64,000 bases of DNA from Rathayibacter sp. VKM Ac-2879 (lineage in GTDB: Bacteria; Actinomycetota; Actinomycetes; Actinomycetales; Microbacteriaceae). Shown here piece after piece: positions 30,263 through 42,100 of the stretch. The position numbers and the translations under genes are program-made. Position 1 is the stretch's first letter. Every line of letters starts with the position of its first letter. The notes beneath the pieces were generated by a model that searched no databases, was not told the DNA's origin, and saw nothing but the letters and a program-made list of their open reading frames with translations. The stretch is from positions 372,001 to 436,000 of the forward strand of contig NZ_JADKSO010000002.1 of NCBI RefSeq assembly GCF_015351245.1. The letters are read 5' to 3'.

Positions 30263-31100
30263 GAGTGTTCTTATTCACAACATTCGCACAAGTAAACGCC
30301 GAAGGATCTTCGGCGTGAGACCCGCTCTTCGGAGCGGGTCTTTTGCGTTTCGGGGCAGTTGCTTGCAGGTTGTACGCGCGAGCGGCGACGCGGGCTTTCG
30401 AGCCGAGTAGCGCCGCGAAGAGGGCTACGTTCTCGGCGGTGATCGTCTCGTCGGGGTTGATGAGGATGCGCTCGAAGAGGACTTGGTTGAAGAGTCGTCG
30501 GATGTGTTCGGGAGCGGTCGCGTAGGCGGTGCCGCAGTGTTCGACGATGTCGAGGGCGTCGTGGAGGATCGCCTCGACCTGGTCGTAGTTCTGCTCGGCT
30601 CGTTCCAGGCGGCGGAGGATCTGGGTCATCTGGTCTGTCAGACGTGCTTGTTCGCTTTTGAGCAGGTCGAGGGGGATGGCGCCGTCGTAGTGGGCTTCGA
30701 GGAGTTTGCTGCGCTGGCGGTTGAGGCGGTCGTGTTCGGTCTTGAGTTCGCGTCGTTCGGTGCCTGCGTTCTCGAAGCGGCTGCTGAGTTCTTCACGGAG
30801 GAGGCTTTCGAGTCCTTCGCGGAGATCGTGGTCGAGGGCGATGGTGCGGTAGTACTCGGCGATCTTGTCCTCGACTTCGTAGATCAGCACGACCTTCCGG
30901 GTGCAGGCGGTGGCCTTGGTGTGGCGGCCTCCGCACATGAAGTACTCGTACTTCTCGCCGTTACGTGCCGTGGAGACCTGGACGAGCATTCGGCTGCCGC
31001 AGCCACCGCAGTAGAGGCTCGACTTGAAGTAGTGCGGGTGCTGCCGAGTCCGCTCGCCTTGGCGGTGGAGTTCGAGGACGGACGGGACTGCTGAGGGTTT
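30263..31100 (-). pseudogene. C-terminal part of a large serine recombinase, N-terminus lost
   Basis: The minus-strand frame encodes the zinc-ribbon and coiled-coil part of a large serine integrase. Visible are a Cys-zinc region (YCGGCGSRMLVQV...YFMCGGRH...C) and a long heptad-rich coiled coil (LREGLESLLREELSSRF onward). A VLFERILINPDETI segment follows, as in phage integrases. The catalytic domain is missing: the frame is cut near 31100 by IS3 sequence, and no recombinase sequence resumes beyond the element. The frame does not stop before the tRNA but runs across it to 29994. I end the feature at the tRNA because the rest reads antisense tRNA and rsfS. Its position marks an old integration event at tRNA-Ala. 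Confidence 0.8.
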
Positions 31101-31114
31101 TGTTGACTTGTTCT

Positions 31115-31968
31115 CTATGCTGCGAGTGGGGCGGTTTTCATTGTCTCAAACTCGATCGGGGTGAGGCGTCCCAGGCTTCGTTGGCGGCGTCTTCGGTGGT
31201 AGACGCCCTCGATCCAGGTGATGATCGCCAGGCGTAGTTCCTGCCTCGTGGCCCATCGTTGCCGGTCGAGGACGTTCTTCTGCAGCAGCGCGAAGAAAGA
31301 CTCCATCGCGGCGTTGTCGGCGCACGCGCCGACCCTGCCCATCGACCCCGTCAGTGTGTGTCGGCGCAGTGCTTTCACGAACTTGTTCGAGCGGAACTGA
31401 GACCCGCGATCGGAGTGCACGATCGTGCCGACCGCGCCGCGGCGCAGCATCGCATTGTTCAACGCTGTGACGGCCAGCGGCGCCTTCATCCTCGAGTCGA
31501 TGGAGTAGCCCGCGATCCGGTTCGAGTGCACGTCCTTGATCGCAGCTTCCCCTCGCCGGTGGGATGCTCGGTGATGTCGGTCAGCCAGAGCTGATCGAGT
31601 CGCTTGGCGGTGAACGCCCGCTTCACGAGGTCGTCGTGCACGGGCGGGCCGGCCTTCCTGGTCAGGCCGCGTTTCTTCGCGAACGCGGACCAGATCCGTT
31701 GCTGTGAGCAGATCCGTCACACCCGCCGCTCGGACACGACATGCCCGGCCTGTTCGAGCTCGTCGGCGAGGAGGCGATACCCGAACGTCGGGTCCTCGCG
31801 GTGCGCATCGAACGCGGCGTTGGTCAGGTGCGCGTCGTCCCAGTCACGGTCGGAGAAGGGTCGCTTCTTCCAGGCAGAGAACGCCTGTTTCGTGAAGCCC
31901 AGAACCCGGCAGGCCACCGCGACGGCGATCCCGTCAGCGGCAAGGTCAAGGACCAGCGGGAACATCAT
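31115..31968 (-). pseudogene. IS3 orfB transposase, nonsense and frameshift mutations
   Basis: DDE integrase of an IS3-family element. It begins MMFPLVLDLAADGIAVAV at 31968 with the start overlapping the orfA stop. A premature TGA at 31717-31719 follows SERRV, where relatives usually read tryptophan. The frame then continues normally (RICSQQRIWSAFAKKRG ... WLTDITEHP) to about 31550, where roughly 10 nt appear missing. The catalytic remainder is in another frame (AIKDVHSNRIAGYS, HSDRGSQFRSNKF, NAAMESFFALLQKN). Asp, Asp and Glu of the DDE triad are all present, but in different frames. Confidence 0.85.
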
Positions 31969-32261
31969 TTTGGGTGGACCTCGCGCGAAGCGAAGTACGC
32001 CAGCGCCCGCCGCATCACCTCCGCCTCCTGCTCCAGGAGGCGATTGCGGCGCTTGAGATCGCGCATCTCGGTCGACTCGGCCGACGTGACGCCAGGCTTG
32101 ACGCCGTCCTCGATATCGGCTCGTTTCATCCAGTTCGTGATCGAGTTCTCCAAGATTCCGAAGTCCTTCGCGATCCGCGCCAGAGGCATCTCACCCTTCC
32201 ACGCGACGGCCACGACATCCCGGCGGAACTCCTCCGGATACGGCTTTGGCACGACTGCCAT
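31965..32261 (-). CDS. IS3 orfA transposase subunit (HTH)
   Basis: 98-residue DNA-binding subunit of the IS3 transposase. The HTH region reads YPEEFRRDVVAVAWKGEMPLARIAKDFGILENSITNWMKRA in overlapping parts, followed by a leucine-zipper-like helix (MRDLKRRNRLLEQEAEVMRRAL). The ATG at 32261 is the best family start. It appears intact, unlike orfB. Confidence 0.85.
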   Translation of the reverse strand: MAVVPKPYPEEFRRDVVAVAWKGEMPLARIAKDFGILENSITNWMKRADIEDGVKPGVTSAESTEMRDLKRRNRLLEQEAEVMRRALAYFASREVHPK

Positions 32262-32384
32262 CCTTCCAGCAGCGACCAACGGCCACCACACGTCAGGAGA
32301 CAACCGAACCCTCAGCAGTCCCCTTGCTCGCATGGCATCGTTTCTCCTTTGTGGAAGACATAGACCTGGCCGGCATGGTGGACA

Positions 32385-32797
32385 GTGGCCTGACGTGGGC
32401 ACGCTCTGAGGGTGGCGATGACTTTGTTAGACGCTGGCGTCGGGGTCCTCCCCGACGGCACGCCGAGTCCGAAGTGTCGAGGGCGATCGTGTGGCCAATC
32501 GCGCCCAGCGCTCTATGCGCCGTTGGGCGCGTCTCAATGGCGCGTCGCGCCGGCCCCAGTGCGGGGGCGCTCTGTATGGCGCTGGTAGGGGAAGGGCATG
32601 CGCCGATTCCCTGTTTTTCCGGGTACGTGCGGTTGCGTCAATCTCGACTGCTCGGTGGAATGCCGGGCAAGACGCTCGAGGCTTCGAGAACTCTCAGCAC
32701 CGTTCCAGCCCTCAAATCCATATGCTCTGGCTTGGGGGCTCGTGTGAGGCAGTGTTCAGCCTCCTGAGTATCCACACAGCAACAGGGGGTTCGCGGT
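32385..32797. other. 413-nt region between IS3 element and surface-protein gene
   Basis: No gene or RNA is recognisable. The missing N-terminal half of the recombinase is not here. It presumably contains the promoter of the two-gene surface locus. AACAGGGGG just ahead of 32798 is a possible ribosome-binding site. Confidence 0.5.
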
Positions 32798-35700
32798 TTG
32801 TTCAAGGTTTTGATTCGTCGTGCTGGCGGCGACAATCGTTCTCTTCTTCGCAGTGGCACGATTCTCGCTCTTGTCGGTTTGGCGGGGGGTTTTCTAGCGC
32901 CTGGTGCATACGCATTGCCGGCGCCCGGGGCCGAGCCGACTTCGTCGTCGGCTGTCTCTGATTCTGCTGATGCCCCGACTGAGGCGGATGCGTCAGTAAT
33001 TGCTGCGAAGTTTGATCATGATGTGGTGGTCAGCAGCATGACTACTGCGACGGAGATCACGACCGCGTTGGCGGACGGCACGATGCAGTACGTCACGAGC
33101 ACTGAACCGCAGCGGGTCGAGCAGGACGGGGCGTGGATCGACGTCGATACGACGATGGCGCGTACTGACGCCGGGTTCATCGAACCTGCTGTGGCGACGG
33201 TACCCGTTCGTTTCTCGGATGGCGGCGATGACCAGCTCGCCCAGATCCGAACCGCGACTGGCGCGTGGCTGACGATGACTTGGGACCACGGCGATCTGCC
33301 TATGCCGGTCGTCGATGGATCCACCGCGCTCTACAAGGACGTGTTCCCGGACGTCGACCTCGAGGTGGCGTCGACCAACATCGGAATGTCTCAGGTCTTG
33401 ATCGTGAAGACTCCCGAGGCGGCGAGCAACCCGGAGCTGGACACTGTGCGGTTCGAGTTCAACGGCGGCGATGTGTCGCAGTCCGAGGACGGCAGTCTCT
33501 CTGCGGATGTCGATGGCGTTGATTCAGCGCTGGTCTCGAGCGAGCCGACCTGGTGGGATTCCTCGTCCGTCAACGAGGATGCTCATCCCACAACCAACGT
33601 GCCCGTCTCCAACTCGGTACCTACCGAGGCGACAGGAGATGAGGTCGCGCTCGACGTCGACTCGGTTCTCTCGACTCCGGACCTCGAGTACCCCGTCTAC
33701 ATCGACCCTGACTTCAATGGCACGAGCATCCATTCGTGGTGGATGGCGTCGAATCTCGCAAGTTCTTCCTTCCTCGATGGTCAGGGCAACGACGGGCGAG
33801 GGCAATCGGTTGGCTCGGTCGACGACCCGGCCGGCAACATCCGCAACGCCCGATCGTTCTTCTTGATGCACACCGAAGGAATCAAGGGCGCCGACATCAT
33901 CAACGCGAGCTTCAGCGCTCACGAGATCTGGTCGTGGAACTGCACCGCGACACCTGTGGAACTGTGGTGGACCGGCAGCATGCGCGAAGGTGCCACCTGG
34001 AACGAATCAGGCGGTGGCAACTGGATCCAGCGACTCGACACGGTCAACGCGTCAGGTCGTCGCGGCGCTTCGGACTGCCCGGAGAAGAACATCGGCTTCA
34101 ATGCGGTTGATGGCGCGAGGGCAGCGGCGGCGGCGGGGGCGGACTCGCTCACGCTGGGGCTCAAGGCCCCGGACGAGGGCAACTTTGGGCAGTGGAAACG
34201 GTTTGATCCGTCGGTATCGATGACCGTGGGGTATGACCGTCGACCGGACGTTCCGAGCAACGTTGCGATGTCGACTCCGGACCGTGGCTGCGGCGCGGCA
34301 GACTCGCCGTCGTGGGTGACGAATAACTCAAGCCTTGTGCTCCGGGCGAAGATGCATGACCCTGACGGCGACCAGATGTACGGGCGTTTCCAGATCGTGA
34401 CCGCGAACAACGGCGGAAGCGGGCATGATGCTCCGCCGAGTTCGTCCCGGGTCGTGTACGTCACGACTTCGACGGAACCGAATGACTGGGACCGATACAA
34501 GACCATCAACGCGGGAACGCTGGCTGACGGCCGATACGCATGGTCGGCGAGAGCGGACGACGGGCGCCTTCAGTCCGACGACTCACCGTGGTGCTACTTC
34601 AACGTCCGCAACAAGGGGCCGTCGAACCTTCCCGTCATCAAGAACGATTCCAGTTTAACGAACTATACCGTGGGTGAGCCGTTCAATATTCACTTTGAAT
34701 CTCAGGCCAGTGACGGAGTAGACAAGTTCCTCTACCGCTGGGTTTCCACCAACGGCGTCGCAAGCAACTACAGTCTCCAGACTGAGGCCGGAGCGCTTCC
34801 CACCTGTGGGGCGACAACGGGTCTGATCACCGTGGTATGTCCTGATTCGTCTGGACGATCGGGGACGATTACGGTCGCACCGACCTCGGAAGTCTCGACG
34901 CTCATCGTGACAAGCGTCGACAAGGTGGGCAGTTGGGCAAATGTCGGTAATGCCGACGGCACACGTTCGACGGTGGCTCAGCTGAAGATTGGGGCGTCAT
35001 CTGACATGGCGGCGGCGAGTTATACCGCCGGACACGGATGGCTCACGCAGAAGTTCACCTCGTTGACGTCACCGATGGCGGACGCCAATACGAGTACCGG
35101 CACGGGAGCGACGGGGCCGCTTCCGCTCTCGTTCGGTGTGGGAACGGACCTGACGAAGAAGGCGGATCTTGCGGCGAACCAAATGACGGGGTCGGGGCCG
35201 TCACCGGCGAGCGTCATCCAGATCTCTGGCGCCCAGCCGCTGACGCGTTGGCTGTCCGGCTCCTATCACCGAGCCGAGATCGGCGACGGTAGTGGAACGC
35301 TGGGGAGCCTCGCGTTCCAGAGCACGACCGGCTGGCTGGCGCCTCCCGGGTCAACTATCAGCGGAACAATGGCCCTCTACCGGTGTGCAGGAACCAACTC
35401 CGCTTTCGTCTGGACCGACTCCTCCTGCCGAGGTGTGACCTCGACGTCGAAGCTCCTCGGGTACTCCTGGCCGAGCGCAAACGCGACCGGCGATACGGCG
35501 TCCGGGAAAGAGCTGTTCCTGTGTCAGAACGGCGCCGACGCGGCCACGGCTGACTACCTGCAGTCCACTGCGGCAGATTGCGAGGGTTTCACGAAGGTGA
35601 AATCGCTTGGCTTCGTCTGGTCCAAGCCGGGAGCCTCGCTGGATCACTCGCCGATCACTGGCACGACCGGGCCGGCGGTGAACACCACAAAGAGCTTCAC

Positions 35701-36166
35701 CGTCAGCGTCTGGCTCAACCCCGACACCTTCGTGCCGGGCGAGGACATGAACGCGATGTCGCAGACGGGCGCGACGAACGCTGGTTTCTATGTGCAGCTG
35801 CTCAATAACGGGGCGAACAATGGAAGTGGCACTTGGCGATTTTGCGTTCGGAACCAGACATCCGGTAGTCGGAGCGACTGCGCGACGACGGCCAATACCA
35901 ACGGCACCGACTGGACCATGATCACGGGCGTGTGGGATGCGGTGAACCATCGGGTCCTTCTCTACATGGGTACGACGCTCGCTTCGACGGTGCTGCACTC
36001 GGTTCCAACAGGGGAGGTGTCCGCAGCGGGCCCTCTGGTGATCGGTACGGGATTCTCTGCCGGTACTTATCTGGCGTCGTGGAAGGGGCAGATCGCGAAT
36101 CCTGCCATCTTCCCGGGCGTGCAGACGCCCACTCAGATCTCTTCCTTCTACAACGTCGTCCACTAG
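32798..36166 (+). CDS. secreted DNRLRE/LamG-like domain protein, partner of the RHS protein
   Basis: 1122 residues, predicted to be exported. The signal peptide covers about 1-40 (SGTILALVGLAGGFLAPGAYALP). A WapA-like N-terminal region follows. A DNRLRE-type module is near 305-470 (VYIDPDFNGTSIHSWWMASN). Fibronectin-like segments lie near 480-720. The C-terminal 200 residues resemble a LamG/concanavalin-type fold (FTVSVWLNPDTF ... WRFCVRN ... GVWDAVNHRVLLYMG). The start is a TTG. The RHS gene begins 28 nt downstream. Paired large secreted proteins of this type occur next to RHS/WapA toxins in actinobacteria. A role in display or target binding is inference. Confidence 0.8.
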   Translation: MFKVLIRRAGGDNRSLLRSGTILALVGLAGGFLAPGAYALPAPGAEPTSSSAVSDSADAPTEADASVIAAKFDHDVVVSSMTTATEITTALADGTMQYVTSTEPQRVEQDGAWIDVDTTMARTDAGFIEPAVATVPVRFSDGGDDQLAQIRTATGAWLTMTWDHGDLPMPVVDGSTALYKDVFPDVDLEVASTNIGMSQVLIVKTPEAASNPELDTVRFEFNGGDVSQSEDGSLSADVDGVDSALVSSEPTWWDSSSVNEDAHPTTNVPVSNSVPTEATGDEVALDVDSVLSTPDLEYPVYIDPDFNGTSIHSWWMASNLASSSFLDGQGNDGRGQSVGSVDDPAGNIRNARSFFLMHTEGIKGADIINASFSAHEIWSWNCTATPVELWWTGSMREGATWNESGGGNWIQRLDTVNASGRRGASDCPEKNIGFNAVDGARAAAAAGADSLTLGLKAPDEGNFGQWKRFDPSVSMTVGYDRRPDVPSNVAMSTPDRGCGAADSPSWVTNNSSLVLRAKMHDPDGDQMYGRFQIVTANNGGSGHDAPPSSSRVVYVTTSTEPNDWDRYKTINAGTLADGRYAWSARADDGRLQSDDSPWCYFNVRNKGPSNLPVIKNDSSLTNYTVGEPFNIHFESQASDGVDKFLYRWVSTNGVASNYSLQTEAGALPTCGATTGLITVVCPDSSGRSGTITVAPTSEVSTLIVTSVDKVGSWANVGNADGTRSTVAQLKIGASSDMAAASYTAGHGWLTQKFTSLTSPMADANTSTGTGATGPLPLSFGVGTDLTKKADLAANQMTGSGPSPASVIQISGAQPLTRWLSGSYHRAEIGDGSGTLGSLAFQSTTGWLAPPGSTISGTMALYRCAGTNSAFVWTDSSCRGVTSTSKLLGYSWPSANATGDTASGKELFLCQNGADAATADYLQSTAADCEGFTKVKSLGFVWSKPGASLDHSPITGTTGPAVNTTKSFTVSVWLNPDTFVPGEDMNAMSQTGATNAGFYVQLLNNGANNGSGTWRFCVRNQTSGSRSDCATTANTNGTDWTMITGVWDAVNHRVLLYMGTTLASTVLHSVPTGEVSAAGPLVIGTGFSAGTYLASWKGQIANPAIFPGVQTPTQISSFYNVVH

Positions 36167-36194
36167 CCCGTCTCCGACGGCACGTACTCGAGAA

Positions 36195-39100
36195 ATGGGC
36201 ACTTCCGTGGCAGCCACGCACTCTCTCCTTCGCCGCGCTCACATCCGGCGCCGCATCGCACTGACGGTCAGCGCTGTACTGGTTGCAACGGTCCTCACCG
36301 CGACCCCGGCGTTCGCAGCCAATGGCGTGCCGCCGGTCGATCGGGGCGTGCTCGTCGACGTCGACTCGATCGTCGGCGGCACGCCGAATGTCGAAGCGGT
36401 TCCTGCACCGCTGTCCGAGGAGGCGACGCTGCCCGACCCGGAATCGTTCGACGTCGATCTGTCGACAGGCGAGCCGGCGCCGACCGATTCTGGGGTGGGC
36501 GGCGAGGCACCATCACCGTCGGCTACCGCGGCGCAACCGGAGCCGACCGCTGACTTGCCCTCAGAGGAGCCGTCGCCGTCCCCCTCGTCCCCTCCCGCTG
36601 ATCCATCGACGCCGACGATGCACCTCGAAGCCTTCCGGACGACATCGGGCCAGACTGCCGAGGGGGCGGCCGTTCCGGAGGAGTTGGGAGACACCGGAAT
36701 TACTGTCGAGGCGGTGCCTTCAAGTGGCGCCGCCACAGTGGACTCAGTGTCCGTCGCGATTCTCAGCGCCGAAGACGCAGCGGCGAAGGGCGCCACCGGG
36801 CTTACCCTCGAGGTGACCCGAACGGACGGCGATACGACGCCGGGGACGATTGAGCTCTCCGTTCCGAACGCGCTCACGTCCGCCCTCTACGGCGGCAACT
36901 ACGCCTCCCGCGTGTCGTGGGTGCAGATCCCAGCTACGTCCTCGCGAAGGACCGCGGCGGCGACGCCTCTCGAGACGCAGAGCACGGACGGCGCGAGCGT
37001 GATGAGCGTCCAGACGAGCTCGACGCCGACTCTGGTGACGGCCACTGCAGCGACGAGCTCGACGCAGGGCAGTGGGGACTATAGTGCGACGTCGCTGGCC
37101 TCGTCGAGCACGTGGGATGTCAGCGCGCAGACGGGCGCTTTCGTGTGGAGCTATCCCCTCGCCGTGCCCCCGGCCGCGGCCGGCCCGCAGCCAGATCTCG
37201 CGTTCGCCTACAACTCGCAGAGCGTTGATGGCCGCACGTCCTCGACGAACAACCAGACGTCCGTGGTCGGCGAGGGTTGGGATCTGGCCGGTAGCGGCTT
37301 CATCGAGCGCAGTTACATTCCCTGCGCACTCGATGACAACGCGAGTAGCGACGCTAAGGCGTCCGGAGATGACTGCTGGAAGACAGATAACGCGACGATG
37401 TCGTTCGGTGGCCACTCGGGCCCGCTCTTGCGGGTCGGGACCACGAACGTCTGGAAGCTCCAGCAGGACGATGGTTCCCGGATCGAGAAGCTCACCGGCT
37501 CGAGCGAGTGCGCGAACAACGGCGCCAAGGACGCCGAGTGCTGGCGGATGACGACCACCGACGGCACCCAGTACTTCTTCGGCCGGAACCGTCTCCCCGG
37601 CTGGGCGTCGGGGAAGGCCGAGACGAAGTCGGTGTTCACCGCTCCCGTCTTCGGCAACGACACGGGGGAGCCCTGCCACGCGTCGACGTTCGCGGCCTCG
37701 TCGTGCACGCAGGCGTGGCGGTGGAACCTCGACTACGTCGTCGACGCGCACGGCAATGCGGAGGCGTTCTACTACGCGCAGGAGACCAACCACTTCAAGT
37801 CGACGGCCGGCACCGGCTCGACCGGCTACGTCCGCGGCGGCGTCCTGACGAGCATCGAGTACGGTCTGAAGGCCAGCAACGTCTACACCGCGAATGCCGC
37901 GACCGGGAAGGTCAGCTTCGGCTACAACGCCAAGGGCCGTTGTAACGCCTCCGACACCAGCCAGTGCGCCCCCCTCGCGCTCGGCGGCGACGTCGAGACC
38001 CCGGGCGTGAACGGCACGGCAGGAAGCGCGAGCGTCTACCCGGACGTCCCCTTCGATCTCAACTGCAAGACCGGAACCTGCGACAGCCAGCGCTCACCCA
38101 GCTTCTGGTCGACCGCGCGCCTTGACACCGTCACCACTCAGGTCCGCACCGCCTCCGCCTACACGACGGTCGACACGTGGACCCTCGGTCACTCCTTCCC
38201 CGCCACGGGCGACGGCACCGACCCCGCTCTGTGGCTCGACTCCGTCGCCCACGCCGGCGGCAGCGGCGCCAGCACCCTGCAGGAGGGCACCACGACCTTC
38301 GCCGGTGCACAGTTCCAGAACCGGGCGCGAGCAGCGATCGGCTATGCGCTGCTGAACAAGATGCGCCTGAACGCGGTGAAACTGCCCACCGGAGGCGGCA
38401 TCAGCGTCACTTACCTCGCGCCGGAATGCGATGACGCGACGGTGCAGTCTGCGGTGCTCGGCAACCTGACCGGGAACACGAAGCGCTGCTTCCCGCAGTG
38501 GTGGACACCGAAGGTCACCGGCGCCGTGCCGCGACTGGACCTGTTCAACAAGTACGTCGTCAGCACCATGCTCGAAAGCCCCCAGACCAACGGAGCGATC
38601 GATGCGACGAAGGTCTCGACCTACGAGTACAGCGGGGGAGTCGCCTGGCGCTACGACAAGAACCCGCTGATGCCCGAAGCCAAGCGCACCTGGTCGGACT
38701 ACGCCGGCTACGCACAGCTCACCATCCGAGTCGGCGACCCGAACACCTCCGACAAGCGGATCAGAACGGACTACGTCTTCTACCGCGGCCTGAACGGAGA
38801 CAAGGACAAGTCCGGCACCCAGACCGTCCCCGGCACGAGCATCACCGACGACCGATGGTTCGCCGGGCGCGTCCGCGAGACGAAGTCCTACGTCGACACA
38901 ACCGTCCTCAACGACACCGTGACAACGCCATGGGCGTCCGGTGTCGGCGCTGATGACGGGGTCCGACAGTCGCGCAAGCTCGGCGACGGCACAGTCCAGG
39001 TCACGGAGGCCCTCGCGAGCGGCTCCAACCGGGTGACGACCACCACCACGACGTTCGACGCGAGCTACGGCTACCCGACCACGGTCAGCGTGGCCGCGCC

Positions 39101-42100
39101 TACCGGTGAGCTCTCCACCTGCACGACGACCAGCTACGCGACTCCGAACACCACGGCGTGGATCGTCGGGCTCTCCAGCGAGGTCCTCAAGGTCGGGAAG
39201 GCCTGCGGGACGACTCCGAGCTACCCCGGCGACGTCATCGTCGCGACCCGGGCCGCCTATGACGGTGCCACGGTCGGAGCGGCGGCGACGCTCGGCGACG
39301 CCACGGCGAACTGGGTCGCGAAGTCCTACTCCGGATCCACGGCCACTTGGCTCAAGACCAGCGCCACCAGCTACGACAGCCTCGGACGAGTGACCTCCGT
39401 CACCGACGTCGCCCAGCACACCACCACCACGGCCTACACCCCCGCCGCGAACGCCGCCGCAGGATCCGGCGCACCGACGCAGATCGTCGTCACCAACCCC
39501 AAGGGGTGGCAGACCACGAACGCCCTCGACCCGGCACGCGGCCAGGTGATCACCAGCACCGACCCGAACGGCCGCGTCACCTCGACCGACTACGACGCCC
39601 TCGGACGACTGAAAGCGGTCTGGAAGCCGGGATGGCTGAAGGCCGACAATCCCGACTACCCGAGCGTCAGCTTCACCTACGCGGTCAACTCTACCGGCAT
39701 CTCCACCGTCGAGACGCAGACGATCAAGGCCGGCCGGATCCTGAAGAAGCTCGACGTGTACGACGGGCTTGGGAAGATCGTGCAGTCGCGCACTCCGGGG
39801 CCGGAGAACAGCACGATCGTCGCCGACACCCAGTACGACTCCCTCGGACAGGTGATCGCCACCAACGGTCCCTACGGAGCGAACACCGCGTACTCCACCA
39901 ACGCCGTCGTGCTCCAGGCGTATTCCTCGAACAACATCCCCACCCGGACGGTCAACACCTACGACTCCGCCGGGCGCATCACCGCGGCCGCCCTGTACGA
40001 GGTCGGCAACCACCTGCGCTCCACGACGACGACCGCCTACTCCGGAGTCGACCGGGTCGACGTCACCCCGCCTGCCGGTGCCACCGCGCAGACCACCTAC
40101 ACCAACGCGCAGGGCCTCACCGGCAAGCTCGTCCAATGGCAAGGCGCCGTCGGGTCCGCCTCACCCATCACCACCACCTACAGCTACAACGCTCAAGGCC
40201 AGATGGCGACCATGAAGGACCAGAACACCAACACCTGGTCCTGGAGCTACGACGTCCGCGGCCGCAAGACCGCCTCCACCGACCCCGACACCGGATCCTC
40301 GACCTTCACCTACGACGACTCGAGCAACATGCTCACCTCGGTCGACGGACGCGGCGTCACCCTCAAGTACACCTACGACGATCTCAACAGGAAGACCGCG
40401 CAGCTCGACGGCTCCGACGTGGAGCTCGCCGACTGGACCTACGACGCGCTCGCCAAGGGGCAGCTGAATGCCTCCTCGAGCACGGTCGCCGGCAAGACCT
40501 ACACGAAGACCATCGACGCGATCGACGCCGGCTACCGACCCACCAGCATCACCACCGCCATCCCGACCGGAGCGGCAGCGTTCGCCGGCTTCACCTACAC
40601 CGAGGGCGCCGAGTACTACGCGGACGGAGCCCTGAAGAAGACGATCCTTCCAGCCGTGGCGGGCGCCACAGGACAGCCCGGTCTCCCCGCGGAGACCGTG
40701 CAGACCACCTACGACTCCCTCGGCGCCGTCGCCGGATCGACCGGCCTCCGCGACTACGTCGGAAGCGTCGTCCTGACCAACGTCGGCGAAGTCGCGCAGT
40801 TCCAGAGCAACCCGGACCCGAACGCCGCCGGTCGCACGACCATGTACACGACCACCGACCACGACGATGCAACAGGGCAGATCACCGCGATCCGCAACCT
40901 GACCATCGGCACAAACGGCGTATTCACGGTCGCCGACCGGACCATCGGACGCAACCTCGCCGGCGGCGTCACCTCGATCCTCACCAAGATCGGCGATCCC
41001 AGCATCGACAACGTCGCGCCATCCTCCGCGGACACCGCAGCGCAGGAGATGCAGTGTTTCGCCTATGACGCGTTGCAGAACCTCAAGGACGCCTGGACCC
41101 CGGCCTCCTCCTCGGGAACCTGGTCGTGCGGGTCGAGCGGAGCAGGAGCGACCCTCGGCGGCTCGGCCGCGTATCGGACGACCTACACCGTCGACGCGAT
41201 CACCGGCAACCGGACGGCACAGTCAACGGCAGCCGCGGCGGGTGGTGGTGTCGCCTCCACCACGACCTACACCTACGGCGCAGCTGGACACGCGCACGCC
41301 GTCAGCGCGACCTCGAAGACCGTTGGCACCGCTTCGCCGACGACCAGCAGCTACAGCTATGACGCAGCGGGCAACACCCTGACCCGCCCCGGGCAGACAT
41401 TGACCTGGGACGCGCGGGGCAAGGTCAGCACGATCGTCGCCGGATCCGCCACGCAGTCCAACATCTACGACGCGGACGGCGACCTGCTGCTCCGCGTCGA
41501 CTCCGCGGAAGGCGCACGGCTCCTCCTCAGAGGCACGGAGCTGCGCCGCAACACGGGGTCGTCGACCACGTTCGGGACACGCACGTACAGCTTCAACGGT
41601 GCTGCGGTAGCCGAGAGGTCGACCACTGCAACTGCGCCCACAACGAACACCGTCGTCTGGCTCGCCACCGACACAGTCGGAACAGCTACCGTCTCCGTCG
41701 ATCAGGCCACAGGGGCCGTGCGACGCAGGTTTATGGACCCTTACGGCAACCCTCGAGGATCTGGATCGGTATGGACATCCAGCAACGCATACCTCGACTC
41801 GCCGAAGTCGTCTACCAGTGGGCTGACGCACCTGGGTGCTCGCGAATACGACGCGGCTCTCGGCAAGTTTGTAAGCATAGACTCGGTCCTATCCCCCTTC
41901 GTTCCTCAGCAGAACAACGGCTATTCGTACGCTTCCAATAGCCCGATTTCACTTTCGGACCCTTCAGGTCTCTGTCCAGTCGGAACCTTCGACAACTGCC
42001 ACGGAACATCGAATCAGCCGACTTCCGGGGCGAAGTCTCCTCCGAGCAGTCCTCCAGCTCCAGCCGGACAGAAAAGTGTCGACGAACGTCGCGATGAATC

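Larger units (their letters stand above)
31101..32384 (-). mobile_element. decayed IS3-family insertion sequence
   Basis: Two overlapping minus-strand transposase genes (orfA, orfB) in IS3 order. Proposed ends are TGTTGACTT at 31101 and, on the other strand, TGTCCACCA ending at 32384; these match only weakly. I found no target-site duplication, so both borders are approximate. The orfB gene is broken twice, so the element cannot transpose by itself. Confidence 0.75.

Noticed and set aside
31098-32387. Target-site duplication around the IS3 element
   Set aside because: Three- and four-base flanks at the proposed ends do not match, so none is reported.
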